A DNA stretch of 64,000 nucleotides from Pedococcus bigeumensis (GTDB taxonomy: Bacteria > Actinomycetota > Actinomycetes > Actinomycetales > Dermatophilaceae). Shown piece after piece: positions 44,936 through 53,602 of the stretch (positions are counted from its first letter, which is position 1; each line of letters starts with the position of its first letter). The translations under genes and the position numbers were made by a program. The stretch is from assembly GCF_006438965.1 (NCBI RefSeq), contig NZ_RCZM01000001.1, forward strand, positions 125,097-189,096. The letters are read 5' to 3'. Below the pieces are notes generated by a model. That model was given only the letters and a program-made list of their open reading frames with translations, ran no database searches and was not told the DNA's origin.

Positions 44936-44975
44936 CCAGCTGAACGCGGGTCGCGCGACGACCCATCACGTACGA

Positions 44976-45009
44976 CGTCAGGCCGCCCGGACTCCCGGGC
45001 GGCCTGACG
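44976..45009. terminator. Strong terminator of the desaturase operon
   Basis: A perfect 15-bp stem (cgtcaggccgcccgg at 44976-44990 and complement at 44995-45009) with an ACTC loop, 40 nt after the desaturase stop and before the convergent methyltransferase gene. Confidence 0.85.
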
Positions 45010-45049
45010 CATGTGTGCTGTGACCTCGTCAGGTGCCGAGGCCGAGGTC

Positions 45050-45901
45050 TCAGACCCGCCGAGCGGTCACCAGCAGGTACTCCCAGTCGAGCACCGTGTG
45101 ACCGTCCCCACGGTCGAACCGCTCGGCCAGTGCGACGAGGTCGCGATCAAGCGCGGCGACCTTGTCGGGGTCGTCGGCGATCGCCTTGTAGACGGCGATG
45201 GTCGGGCCGTAGTTGGTCTTGAAGAAGTCGCGGAAGTCCTCCGGGGTGGCGAACTCGTCCACGACGAGGTCCTGCTGACGGGCGGTGAGGTCCTCGACCC
45301 GGTCGCCCAACAGCTCGCGCACGTGGTCGACGTGGCCCCACAGCGGCGGAGGCTGCGCGCCGGGAGGCGGCGGCGGGGCATAGGGCTTCATCGTCGCGAA
45401 CATCTGCCCGATGAAGCCTTCCGGCGTCCAGCTGAGCAGGGCGATGGTCCCGCCGGGGCGGACCGTCCGCAACAGCTCGTCAGCAACCACCTGGTGGTGC
45501 GGCGCGAACATGACGCCGACGCACGAGAGAGCCGCGTCGAACTCGGCGTCGTCGAAGGGCAGCGCTTCTGCGTCGGCGACCTGCCAGGTGAGCGTGAGTC
45601 CCTCCGCCTCGGCGTCGCGCCGCCCCTTCTCGAGCAGCTCGGGCGTGAGGTCGGTGGCCACCACGTCGGCGCCGGTGCGGGCGGCCGGAATGGCGACGTT
45701 GCCAGAGCCGGCAGCCACGTCGTGAACCCGCTGGCCGGCCGTGATCCCGGCCGCCTCGACGAGGATCGGGCCCAGCGAGTCGATGATGTCGCTCGCCACG
45801 ACCGGGTAGTTGCCCAGCGCCCACATCGTGGCGTGCTTGGACTTGAGGGCGCGGTCCTCGTCGGTGTCGGTGATCGCGGTCCCGGATGTCTGGGTGGTCA
45901 T
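45050..45901 (-). CDS. SAM-dependent methyltransferase
   Basis: A 283-residue class I methyltransferase of the UbiE/type 11 kind. The SAM-binding motif I is VHDVAAGSGNVAIPAARTG, motif II VVATDLTPELL, and ADAEALPFDDAEFD and LLRTVRPGGTIALLSW complete the fold. A Pro-rich loop (APPPPPGAQPPPLWG) is notable. The C-terminal region (EFATPEDFRDFFKTNYGPT) resembles the methyltransferases often found in actinobacterial accessory loci. The substrate is unknown. The ATG at 45901 has GGGGAA 8 nt upstream. It stands alone between a terminator and a 133-bp spacer. Confidence 0.85.
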   Translation of the reverse strand: MTTQTSGTAITDTDEDRALKSKHATMWALGNYPVVASDIIDSLGPILVEAAGITAGQRVHDVAAGSGNVAIPAARTGADVVATDLTPELLEKGRRDAEAEGLTLTWQVADAEALPFDDAEFDAALSCVGVMFAPHHQVVADELLRTVRPGGTIALLSWTPEGFIGQMFATMKPYAPPPPPGAQPPPLWGHVDHVRELLGDRVEDLTARQQDLVVDEFATPEDFRDFFKTNYGPTIAVYKAIADDPDKVAALDRDLVALAERFDRGDGHTVLDWEYLLVTARRV

Positions 45902-46034
45902 GCTGTGCTTCCCCTTTGGTGGTGTGGTTTCACCCCTGCGACCACGAAGGTAGGTCTGGGCAGGATGGCGCGGCATCCGTGGGTGCACCCAACCTCGGGG
46001 TCGTGGCGACGCACGCGCTGCGGCGTGTATGCCG

Positions 46035-47126
46035 TCAGGCGCGGGTGAGCAGGCGTGCGACGGCTGCTGTGCGGGCAGACTTCCCGTGCAGGTCGAGCTT
46101 GGCGTAGACGTTGCTCAGGTGGCGCTCGACGGTGCGGACGCTGAGGGTGAGGGTCTGGGCGATGTCGTCGTTGTCCATCCCCACTGCCGCGAGGCGCAGG
46201 ATCTCCACCTCGCGGGGCGACAGCTGTTCGAGGGTCTGCGGGCGCTCCGGGGCCGGCTCTCGGGGAGCGGGGACGTCCGCCTCGAGGAAGTCGCGCAGCT
46301 CCGCGCGGTAGACCTGCCAGGCCGGCTCGTCCTCCAGCACGATGTGGTTGTCGCTCTCGAGCGCCACCAGCCGCGCCCCGGCGATCCCTGCAGTGAGGCG
46401 GCGAGCCTCTTCGAAGGGGTTCATCCGATCGCCGCGTGAGTGCAGCACGAGGGTGGGGACTTCGAGGCCGGCCAACAGCGCGGAGCTGTCGGCCAGACGT
46501 CGCTGCCGCCTCGAGGCCCGTGCGGTCTCGGCGGAGGTGGACACCCGTTGGAGCTCGTCGAGCCAGACGTGCTGCTCCTCCGTGGCCCGCGGGATCATCA
46601 TCGAGGTGAAGACCCGGCGGAACGCGGAGTCCGGGCGGGCCCAGCCGACCTTGATGAGCTGGTCGAAGGTGTCGTTGAGCTGCTCATCCTCAGGGTCGTC
46701 GGAGACACCGCAGGCGTAGCTGCCGTAGAAGACCAGCCGGGAGACGCGCTCGGGATGCCTGGTCGCGTAGGCGATGGCCACGGGGCCGCCCTGGGCCATC
46801 GCCTGCAACGCGAAACGCTCGTACCCGGCATCGGCGACCACGGCCTCCAGGTCGCCGAGTCGTGCCTCGAGACTGTGGTCGGTGACGTCGCGGTCGGACA
46901 GCCCGTGGCCGCGCTCGTCGAACCTGATCACCGTGTTGCTGCGGCCCCACTCCGCGAGGTAGTGCCGCCAGACCGGTGACTGCCAGTCGTACTGCAGGTG
47001 GCTGAGCCAGCAGGAGTCCACGACCATGGGCGGCCCGCTGCCGTGCACGGCATACGCGATCCGGACGCCGTCCGGCGCACGGCAGAAGCGGATCTCCTGC
47101 CTCGGCTGCTGCGCATCCACGCCCAC
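46035..47126 (-). CDS. Alpha/beta-hydrolase-like sensor fused to LuxR DNA-binding domain
   Basis: A 363-residue fusion. Residues about 10-275 have an alpha/beta-hydrolase fold (GPPMVVDSCWLSHLQYDWQS, then RFDERGHGLSDR). Where active enzymes have G-x-S-x-G, this has QAMAQGG, with Ala111 in place of the nucleophile Ser. The acid (LHSRGDRMNP) and the His (ESDNHIVLEDEP) are kept. Residues about 298-363 form a LuxR helix-turn-helix (LSPREVEILRLAAVGM, then SVRTVERHLSNVYAKL). The hydrolase fold is therefore probably a ligand sensor and not an enzyme. It is encoded 29 bp downstream of the CaiB gene on the same strand. Confidence 0.85.
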   Translation of the reverse strand: MGVDAQQPRQEIRFCRAPDGVRIAYAVHGSGPPMVVDSCWLSHLQYDWQSPVWRHYLAEWGRSNTVIRFDERGHGLSDRDVTDHSLEARLGDLEAVVADAGYERFALQAMAQGGPVAIAYATRHPERVSRLVFYGSYACGVSDDPEDEQLNDTFDQLIKVGWARPDSAFRRVFTSMMIPRATEEQHVWLDELQRVSTSAETARASRRQRRLADSSALLAGLEVPTLVLHSRGDRMNPFEEARRLTAGIAGARLVALESDNHIVLEDEPAWQVYRAELRDFLEADVPAPREPAPERPQTLEQLSPREVEILRLAAVGMDNDDIAQTLTLSVRTVERHLSNVYAKLDLHGKSARTAAVARLLTRA

Positions 47127-47155
47127 CTCACCGATGGTACGACGCGCCCTCGGGC

Positions 47156-48346
47156 TCAGCCGGGGTGTTCGTCGAGCTCGTCGAGCCAGGCGCGGACACT
47201 CTCGTTGTGCTGCCCCAGCGAAGGCGGCGCGAGGTGCTCACTGCGCCCACCGGCATACGTGTTGTCGTCGAAGCGGATCGGCGGGCCGGGGATCTCGATC
47301 GGGCCGAGCACGGGGTGGTCGATGTCGAGGACCAGGCCCTGCGAACGCGTCTGGTCCCAGTCGTAGACGCGGTCGATGGTGCGGACCTCACCGGCCGGGA
47401 TGCCCAGCTCGGCAAGGCGCGGGAGGAGGACGGCGAGGGGGTATGCCGCGAACGCGGCGTTGAGCGCGGCCGTCACCTGGTCGCGGGCCACCGTGCGCTC
47501 GCGGTTGGTCGCCATGCCGGGGGTCGCGGGGTCGAGGTCGAACGCCTCGGCGAGCTTGACCCACAAGGACTCGCTGCCGCAGGCGACCTGGATGTCGCCG
47601 TCCTGGCAGTGGAACAGGCCGTAGGGCGACAGCGACGGGTGGTGGTTCCCTTGGGCGCGGCCGACGTGACCGGCCACGGTGTAGGCGGTGCCCTGGAACG
47701 CGTGCGCGCCGACCAGAGCGGCGAGCAGGCTGGTGCGGACCACGCGGCCGACGCCGGTGGTGTTGCGTTCGTGCAGGGCGGTGACGATGCCGTAGGCGCC
47801 GTACATGCCGGCCAGCAGGTCGCCGATGGGGACGCCGACGCGCTGCGGGGTGTCGGCGTCGGGTCCGGTGACCGACATCAGCCCGGCCTCGCCCTGGGCG
47901 ATCTGGTCGTAGCCGGGGCGACCGCCCTGAGGTCCGTCGTGGCCGAACCCGCTGATGCTCAACAGGACCAGTCTCGGGTTCAGGTCGTGCAGGCGCTCGG
48001 CCGAGAAGCCCAGCCGGTCGAGGACGCCGGGGCGGAAGTTCTCGATCAGCACGTCGCAGTGGGTGACCAGCCGGGTGAGGACGTCGCGGCCGTCGTCCGA
48101 CTTCAGGTCGAGGGTGATCGACTCCTTGTTGCGGTTGGCGGCGAGGAAGTACGTCGAGATCGGGTCGTCCTCGGGTCCGACGAAGGGTGGCCCCCATCCC
48201 CGGGTGTCGTCACCGGTGCCCGGCGTCTCGACCTTGATGACGCGGGCGCCCATGTCTCCCAACATCATTCCTGCGTGCGGGCCTGCGAGGGCGCGCGACA
48301 GGTCGATGACGGTGATGTCGTGCAGGGGCCCTGTCTGGTCGGTCAT
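47156..48346 (-). CDS. CaiB/BaiF-family CoA transferase
   Basis: A 396-residue family III CoA transferase moving CoA between a carboxylic acid pair. It starts GPLHDITVIDLSRALAGP, has MMLGDMGARVIKVETPGTGDD, and the catalytic Asp lies in the GYDQIAQGEAGLMSVTG segment. The substrate is not predictable. Its ATG overlaps the stop of the HAAS-domain gene by 4 nt, so it is translated together with a PadR regulator and HAAS protein, an unusual mix of sensor and enzyme genes. The LuxR-hydrolase fusion gene follows. Confidence 0.88.
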   Translation of the reverse strand: MTDQTGPLHDITVIDLSRALAGPHAGMMLGDMGARVIKVETPGTGDDTRGWGPPFVGPEDDPISTYFLAANRNKESITLDLKSDDGRDVLTRLVTHCDVLIENFRPGVLDRLGFSAERLHDLNPRLVLLSISGFGHDGPQGGRPGYDQIAQGEAGLMSVTGPDADTPQRVGVPIGDLLAGMYGAYGIVTALHERNTTGVGRVVRTSLLAALVGAHAFQGTAYTVAGHVGRAQGNHHPSLSPYGLFHCQDGDIQVACGSESLWVKLAEAFDLDPATPGMATNRERTVARDQVTAALNAAFAAYPLAVLLPRLAELGIPAGEVRTIDRVYDWDQTRSQGLVLDIDHPVLGPIEIPGPPIRFDDNTYAGGRSEHLAPPSLGQHNESVRAWLDELDEHPG

Positions 48347-48945
48347 CGCAGGGCTGCCTTGGTCAGCCGGACCAGGACGACAGCAGCGAGAACGAACAGG
48401 GCCACCGTGGGGATCAGGTTGAAGAATGCCGGCCCGACCAGGGCCAGCATCACAGCCATCAATGCGCCCATGCCCAGCAGGGTTGCGGGGTAGAGCAGCG
48501 CCGAGGCCAGGCGCTGTCGGGGCGTCCAGGTCCGGGCCAGCATCGACAGCGCGAAGGCCGCACACCAAGGAAGGGCGAAGAGCAGCCCCGATGCGATCAC
48601 CTCCCAAGGGCCCATCGCCCACACGGTCGAGAAGGCGACCAGGAGGAGGCCCAGGGCGTTGATGGCACACGCCGTGACGGGCTGCCAGCGGGAGGGGGTG
48701 TCGTGTGTCGGGCTGGGAGCCGGGCGACCGGCATACGCCTCGTCGGCGATGGCCTGCGGAGGGCCGAGCTCGGCGAGCACGGCGCGCACCGACGCATCAT
48801 CGGCGCCGGGAGCGAGGCTGCCGTCGAGGTGCTCGCGGACGCCGGCCAGCACCTCGGCGCGCTCACCTGGCTCGATCCCGTGGAGCAGCAGCTCCAGGTC
48901 GCGCAGGTAGGCGTCCACCAGCGGGTGGGTGGTGCGTGGGCTCAT
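48343..48945 (-). CDS. HAAS-domain membrane protein
   Basis: A 200-residue protein. The N-terminal domain (VDAYLRDLELLLHGIEPGER, VREHLDGSL, LGPPQAIADEA) matches the HAAS signalling domain. Four to five transmembrane segments follow (about 95-190). HAAS proteins are commonly encoded next to PadR regulators, as here (4-nt overlap), and are thought to pass a membrane signal to them. The gene also overlaps the CaiB gene by 4 nt. Confidence 0.8.
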   Translation of the reverse strand: MSPRTTHPLVDAYLRDLELLLHGIEPGERAEVLAGVREHLDGSLAPGADDASVRAVLAELGPPQAIADEAYAGRPAPSPTHDTPSRWQPVTACAINALGLLLVAFSTVWAMGPWEVIASGLLFALPWCAAFALSMLARTWTPRQRLASALLYPATLLGMGALMAVMLALVGPAFFNLIPTVALFVLAAVVLVRLTKAALR

Positions 48946-49286
48946 GGCTGTCCCCCTAGGAGCGCGGTGTCCACCGCGTCGCGAAACGGTTTCCAGGTGC
49001 GTTTGAAGGCGGCCAGCGAGGCGCGCCCGTCGCTGGTGAGGGAGTAGTAGCGGCGGGGTGGTCCCTCGGCCGACTCCTGCCACGTGGTGTCGACCAGACC
49101 GGCCTTGCGCAACCTGGCGAGCAGCGGATAGAGCGTCCCCTCGCTCGACATCAGGACCCCGTCGGGTGTGAGGCGACGCGCGATGTCCAGCCCGTAGAGC
49201 TCCTCGTGCTCGAGCATGGCCAGGACGCAGTGCTCCAGCGCCCCACGACGAAGGTGCGTCAGGATGACGTCGTCGCCGGGTACCAT
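48942..49286 (-). CDS. PadR-family transcriptional regulator
   Basis: A 114-residue winged-helix regulator. RRGALEHCVLAMLEHEELYG, IARRLTPDGVLMSSEGTLYP and LARLRKAGLVDTTWQES with RRYYSLTSDGR are the PadR signature. The ATG at 49286 is chosen; an upstream TTG in frame (49295) is possible but has no ribosome site. It leads a coupled PadR-HAAS-CaiB string and probably represses it. The 135-bp upstream region to hyuB holds no obvious long palindrome. Confidence 0.88.
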   Translation of the reverse strand: MVPGDDVILTHLRRGALEHCVLAMLEHEELYGLDIARRLTPDGVLMSSEGTLYPLLARLRKAGLVDTTWQESAEGPPRRYYSLTSDGRASLAAFKRTWKPFRDAVDTALLGGQP

Positions 49287-49421
49287 GCGACACAAGATAG
49301 AGCCTGTTCCGGAGAGATCGCAAGGGCGGCGCGGCGCACTGACGTGCAGTGCCCACGGGTGATCCAGGTGCTGTGCACCGACGCGTTGCTGGATGCCGCC
49401 TTCTGCACGTCGCAGCGCCGC

Positions 49422-51350
49422 TCACATCCAGTCGACGTCGGCCGAGGTCTTGCCGTCGGCGAGGCGGGCGTAGCCGGGGCCGCGGTCGAAGAACGGCTCC
49501 TCGGCGGGACGAGCGGCGCGCAGCTCGGCGCGCAGGGCGTCGGAGGCTGCTTCGTCGATCACCGGCTCGTCCTTGGTCCCCGACGCGACGACCCCGTATG
49601 CCGTGCGGGCGCCGTCGAAGGACACCTTGCCCCAGCGCAGGTCGCGCTCGACGTCCTCGTAGGGACGCTCGAGGGGGTCGCCCCACCCACCGCCACCGGT
49701 GGTGCGGATCCGGATCACCTGGCCGGCCTTGACCGGTTCGGAGTCGGCCAGGGCGTCGACCTCTCGCTCGTCCGGGCCGTCCAGGTCGACAGTCACGCTG
49801 AACGAGCGGCCGGCCTTGCCACCCTTGACCCCCCAGCAGGCGAGGATCGACCGGTCGGCGATCGACATGAAGTTGGCGTCCTTGAGCATCCGGATCTGCT
49901 TCTCGTAGCCAAGGCCACCGCGGTAGCGACCGGCACCTCCGGAGTCGACGGCGAGCCCGAGTCGCTCGACGATGAAAGGGAAGCGGCTCTCGGTGAACTC
50001 AGTCGGCAGGTTCCGCGAGTCGGGCACCACGTGGATGGTGTCCTCGCCGTCGGCGTAGTAGCGCCCACCCGAACCGCCACCGAGCACCTCACGCATGAGG
50101 TAGTCGTTGCCGTCCCGGTCCTTGCCGTAGACGCCGGTGTAGCGGATGGTCTCCTGGTCGGCCGGCATCTTGCCGTCGACCGCCTTGGCCACCACGCCGG
50201 CGAGCACGCCGAGCAGCCGCAGGATCACGAACGTCCTGGCGTTGGTGGGCGCCGGGAAGATCGGGGTCAGCAGGGTGCCCTTGTCGGGGAAGCGCATCTC
50301 GATGAGCGGCACGATGCCCTCGTTGACGTCGAGCTCGGCCATCCGCTCGGGGGTGTCGGCGAGGTTGCGCAGGATCGGCGCGAGCCACTTCTTGAGGAAG
50401 TTGCCACCGACGTAGTCGCCGCAGTGGTTGATCGGACCCTTGGCCTGCGGCGCGGTGCCGGTGAAGTCGATGACCAGCCGTGGTCCGCCGTCACCGGGAC
50501 CGGGGCCACCAGTGGGCTCCTTGGTGAGCGTGATCCGCTGGGTGTGCAGCCTGGGCTCGTCGACGCCGTCGTGTTCCGCGTAGTCCTCCCAGACGTAGGT
50601 GCCGTCGGGGATCTTGGACAGGATCTCGCGTCGGTAGGTCTCGGTCGTCTGGTCGAGGATCGTGTCGAACGCCGCCTCGATGGTCTCGCGGCCGTAGCGC
50701 TCGAACAGCTCGGAGAGTCGTCGCGCCCCCATCAGGCAGGCCGAGCACTCGGCGTCCAGGTCGGCGGCCAGCGAGTCGGGCATCCGCGAGTTGCGGGTCA
50801 TGATCCGCAGCGCGGCCTTGTTGGGAACTCCCTTGTCCCACAGCTTGATCGGCGGAACGGCCAGACCCTCCTCGTAGACGCTGGACGCGTTGCTCGGCAT
50901 CGAACCCGGGACCGCACCACCGATGTCGTCGTGGTGGCCGAACGCTTGGACGAACGCCACCACCTCGCCACCGTTGAAGACCGGGACCGTGACGCACAAG
51001 TCGGGGAGATGGCCGATGCCACCCTCCGACTCGTAGACGTCGTTGTGGAAGAAGACGTCGCCCTCGGCCATCTCGTCGAGCGGGAAGTCGCGGGCGATGG
51101 GGTGGACGAGTGCGGAGTAGGACCGCCCGGTCAGCTTGCGCAGCTGGCGGTCGTGGATGCCGGCGCGGAAGTCGTGGGCGTCGCGGATCATGGGGGACCG
51201 GCTGGTGCGCGCGATGGCGGTCTCGACCTCCATCTCGACGCTGGCGAGGGTGCCCTGGACGATCTCGACGAGGATCGGGTCGACCGTGCTCCCCGGTGCG
51301 GTGAGCCGGTTGCCGTGCTCGTATGCCGTGGGCAGGCCGGCGTTGTTCAT
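49422..51350 (-). CDS. hyuB: Hydantoinase B / oxoprolinase-type subunit
   Basis: A 642-residue HyuB. DPILVEIVQGTLASVEMEVE opens the family, and DVFFHNDVYESEGGIGHLPD, FVQAFGHHDDIGGAVPGSM and GGAGRYRGGLGYEKQIRML are typical conserved blocks. With HyuA it forms an ATP-dependent amide or imide hydrolase (N-methylhydantoinase, 5-oxoprolinase or a related carboxylase). It overlaps hyuA by 4 nt. The substrate is not set by sequence; the neighbourhood favours a hydantoin or ureide. A CGGCATAC copy is near its start. Confidence 0.9.
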   Translation of the reverse strand: MNNAGLPTAYEHGNRLTAPGSTVDPILVEIVQGTLASVEMEVETAIARTSRSPMIRDAHDFRAGIHDRQLRKLTGRSYSALVHPIARDFPLDEMAEGDVFFHNDVYESEGGIGHLPDLCVTVPVFNGGEVVAFVQAFGHHDDIGGAVPGSMPSNASSVYEEGLAVPPIKLWDKGVPNKAALRIMTRNSRMPDSLAADLDAECSACLMGARRLSELFERYGRETIEAAFDTILDQTTETYRREILSKIPDGTYVWEDYAEHDGVDEPRLHTQRITLTKEPTGGPGPGDGGPRLVIDFTGTAPQAKGPINHCGDYVGGNFLKKWLAPILRNLADTPERMAELDVNEGIVPLIEMRFPDKGTLLTPIFPAPTNARTFVILRLLGVLAGVVAKAVDGKMPADQETIRYTGVYGKDRDGNDYLMREVLGGGSGGRYYADGEDTIHVVPDSRNLPTEFTESRFPFIVERLGLAVDSGGAGRYRGGLGYEKQIRMLKDANFMSIADRSILACWGVKGGKAGRSFSVTVDLDGPDEREVDALADSEPVKAGQVIRIRTTGGGGWGDPLERPYEDVERDLRWGKVSFDGARTAYGVVASGTKDEPVIDEAASDALRAELRAARPAEEPFFDRGPGYARLADGKTSADVDWM

Positions 51351-53527
51351 CGCGCACCTGCTGTCGTGGCTGCAGCCGTCGTGGTCGGGGCTGTTGAGGG
51401 GTTCCGCGTAATGACGAGGTTGCCGATCGTGTCGACGCGCACGGTGAACCCCGGGTGGACCGGCACGGTGGAGCCGAACTCCTCGATGACCGCAGGACCT
51501 TCGAGGGTGTCGCCGGCCCGCAGGTCGGGGCGCCAGTAGATCGGGGTGTCGGCCGGCCCGGTGTCGGCGTCGAAACACACGGCGCGCGTGCTCGTCGGCG
51601 CGGGCAAGGATGAAGAGCCGACCGAGTTTGAAGGATCCTGTGGACCATCACCCGGACTGGCCTTCAAAGTCGCGTCGCGGGTCTCGACCTCACGCAGCTC
51701 AGGACGGGTGATCGGGCCGACTCCGGTCACCCGGAGGTTGACCCACTCGACCTGCTGGCTGGGGTCGGCGCGGAAGTCGTAGCCGTACAACGCGCGGTGC
51801 TCGGCGTGGAAGGCATCGGCGACGCGGGCGGCATACGCCTCGTCGACGGTGCCCTCCGGGGCTGGGACCCGCACCTCGAAGGCCTGGCCGAAATAGCGCA
51901 AGTCGACGGTGCGCGAGTAGCGGTGCTCGTCGCGTGGGAAGCCTTCACCGTCAAGGGCTTTCGCGGCCTTGGCGGTGAGCTCGTCGAGGGTCTTCTGCAC
52001 GGCGACATGGTCGAGGGTGGTGTGCTTGGAGACCATCGTCTGCACGTAGTCGTTCTTCACGTCGACGGTGAGCAGCCCGAAGGCGGAGACGTTGCCGGGG
52101 TTCTGCGGGACGACGACGCCGGCGAGGTCGAGGATGTCGACCAGGCGGCAGCCGAGCAGTGAGCCGGAACCGCCGAAGGTCGTCAGCATGAAGTCGCGCA
52201 CGTCCAGGCCGCGCTTCACGGAGACCTGGCGCAGCGCGTTCGCCTGGTTCCAGGCCGAGATCTCGAGGATGCCGGTGGCGCACCGCACCGGGTCGATGCC
52301 GAGCTCCGCGGCGAGCGTGTCGATGCCGGCGCGCGCCGCCTCGACGTCGAGCGGGATCTCTCCGCCGAGCAGGTGCGGGGGGATCCGTCCGAGGACGACA
52401 TGGGCGTCGGTGATGGTCGGCTGGGTGCCGCCCTTGGCGTAGCAGAGCGGGCCGGGGTCGGCGCCCGCGGAGTGTGGCCCGACCTTGAGGGTGCCTTCGG
52501 GGGAGATCCAGGCAATCGACCCACCGCCGGCGCCGACGGTGACGACGTCGATCATGGGGATCTTGCTGGGGTAGGCGCCAACGGTGCCTTCGGTGGTCAG
52601 GGTCGGCTCGCCGTCGAGGACGACGCTGACGTCGGTCGACGTGCCGCCGCCGTCACAGGTCAACACCTCGGCGAAGCCGGCCCGCTTGGCGATCAGACCG
52701 GCGCCGAGCGCACCCGCGGCGGGACCGGACAGGACGGTCGTGATCGGCTGGTGCACGACCTCGTCGGCAGACAGCACGCCGCCGTTGGACTTCATGATGT
52801 AGAACGGGATCCCGCGGGCGAAGCCGTCGAGCCGGGTGTGGATGTTGGTGACGTAGCGGCTGACGTTCGGCTTCACCGCCGCGTCGACGAGCGTGGTCAT
52901 CGAGCGCTCGTACTCGCGGTACTCGCGCAGCACCTCGCTCGAGATCGACACGATCGCCTCGGGGTGCTCCCGGGTCAGGATCTCGCGCATCGCCAGCTCG
53001 TGGGTGTCGTTGGCGTACGAGTGCAGGAAGCAGACACCGAGGGTGGTGATCCCGCGGTCGCGGAACCACCGGGCCGCGGCCACGGCGGTGTCCTCATCGA
53101 ACGGGCGGATCTCGTTGCCTTGGAAGTCCATCCGGCCACCGACGGTGCGGACGGCATCGGCCGGCACGATCCGCGGCGGCTTCACCCAGAAGTAGGAGTT
53201 GCCGTAGCCGTCCGGTACCGCCTGCCGGGCGATCTCGAGCATGAACTCGTAGCCCTCGCTGGTGATGAACCCGAGGCGCTCGACCTTGCCCTCGAGGAGC
53301 TTGTTGGTGGCGACGGTGGTGCCGTGGCAGACCGCGGTGATGTCGGCTCCCGAGGCGCTCATGAGGTCGAGCACTTTGGCGACGCCGTTGATGAAGCCGT
53401 CAGCCGGGTTGCTCGGCGTGGACGGCGTCTTGGTCGTCACCATCTCGCCGGAGTCCTCGTCGAACGCCACCACGTCGGTGAACGTGCCGCCGGTGTCGAT
53501 GCCGATCCTGATCCGCCGCTCCGCCAT
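51347..53527 (-). CDS. hyuA: Hydantoinase A / oxoprolinase-type subunit with a repeat-derived insert
   Basis: A 726-residue HyuA, the ATP-binding partner of HyuB. RIGIDTGGTFTDVVAFDEDS, CHGTTVATNKLLEGK, IMKSNGGVLSADEV, VLSGPAAGALGAGLI and CDGGGTSTDVSVV are the actin-fold motifs. Near residues 618-645 the sequence becomes Ser/Pro/Asp-rich (SPGDGPQDPSNSVGSSS), low in conservation, and the DNA there is a decayed copy of the dispersed GAGTTTGAAGGATC palindrome (51624-51669), so this looks like an in-frame insertion. The ATG at 53527 is preceded by an operator-like palindrome at 53563-53579. Confidence 0.9.
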   Translation of the reverse strand: MAERRIRIGIDTGGTFTDVVAFDEDSGEMVTTKTPSTPSNPADGFINGVAKVLDLMSASGADITAVCHGTTVATNKLLEGKVERLGFITSEGYEFMLEIARQAVPDGYGNSYFWVKPPRIVPADAVRTVGGRMDFQGNEIRPFDEDTAVAAARWFRDRGITTLGVCFLHSYANDTHELAMREILTREHPEAIVSISSEVLREYREYERSMTTLVDAAVKPNVSRYVTNIHTRLDGFARGIPFYIMKSNGGVLSADEVVHQPITTVLSGPAAGALGAGLIAKRAGFAEVLTCDGGGTSTDVSVVLDGEPTLTTEGTVGAYPSKIPMIDVVTVGAGGGSIAWISPEGTLKVGPHSAGADPGPLCYAKGGTQPTITDAHVVLGRIPPHLLGGEIPLDVEAARAGIDTLAAELGIDPVRCATGILEISAWNQANALRQVSVKRGLDVRDFMLTTFGGSGSLLGCRLVDILDLAGVVVPQNPGNVSAFGLLTVDVKNDYVQTMVSKHTTLDHVAVQKTLDELTAKAAKALDGEGFPRDEHRYSRTVDLRYFGQAFEVRVPAPEGTVDEAYAARVADAFHAEHRALYGYDFRADPSQQVEWVNLRVTGVGPITRPELREVETRDATLKASPGDGPQDPSNSVGSSSLPAPTSTRAVCFDADTGPADTPIYWRPDLRAGDTLEGPAVIEEFGSTVPVHPGFTVRVDTIGNLVITRNPSTAPTTTAAATTAGAR
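51624..51669. repeat. Decayed palindromic element inside hyuA, copy 3
   Basis: Left arm gagtttgaagg (51624-51634) and right arm ccttcaaagtc (51661-51671 region) pair with one mismatch around a longer loop. The left arm and ATCC match copies 1 and 2. It is translated in frame as the low-complexity segment of HyuA, so the element appears to have entered a coding region and been tolerated. Confidence 0.65.
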
Positions 53528-53562
53528 GGGTGAGATTCAACCGGTCGCGCGGCTGCCTCGCC

Positions 53563-53579
53563 TTGGCACAAGTTGCCAA
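53563..53579. promoter_or_regulatory. Operator-like palindrome upstream of hyuA
   Basis: Perfect TTGGCA-N5-TGCCAA, 36 nt before the hyuA start, overlapping the expected promoter. It has the same layout as the site before arcC (41085-41102). Confidence 0.55.
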
Positions 53580-53602
53580 CCACGCCGGAGAAGGCTGTGT
53601 CG

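Noticed and set aside
49422-53527. Acetone carboxylase subunits
   Set aside because: HyuA/HyuB-like folds are shared, but there is no gamma subunit and the subunit lengths match hydantoinase/oxoprolinase types better.
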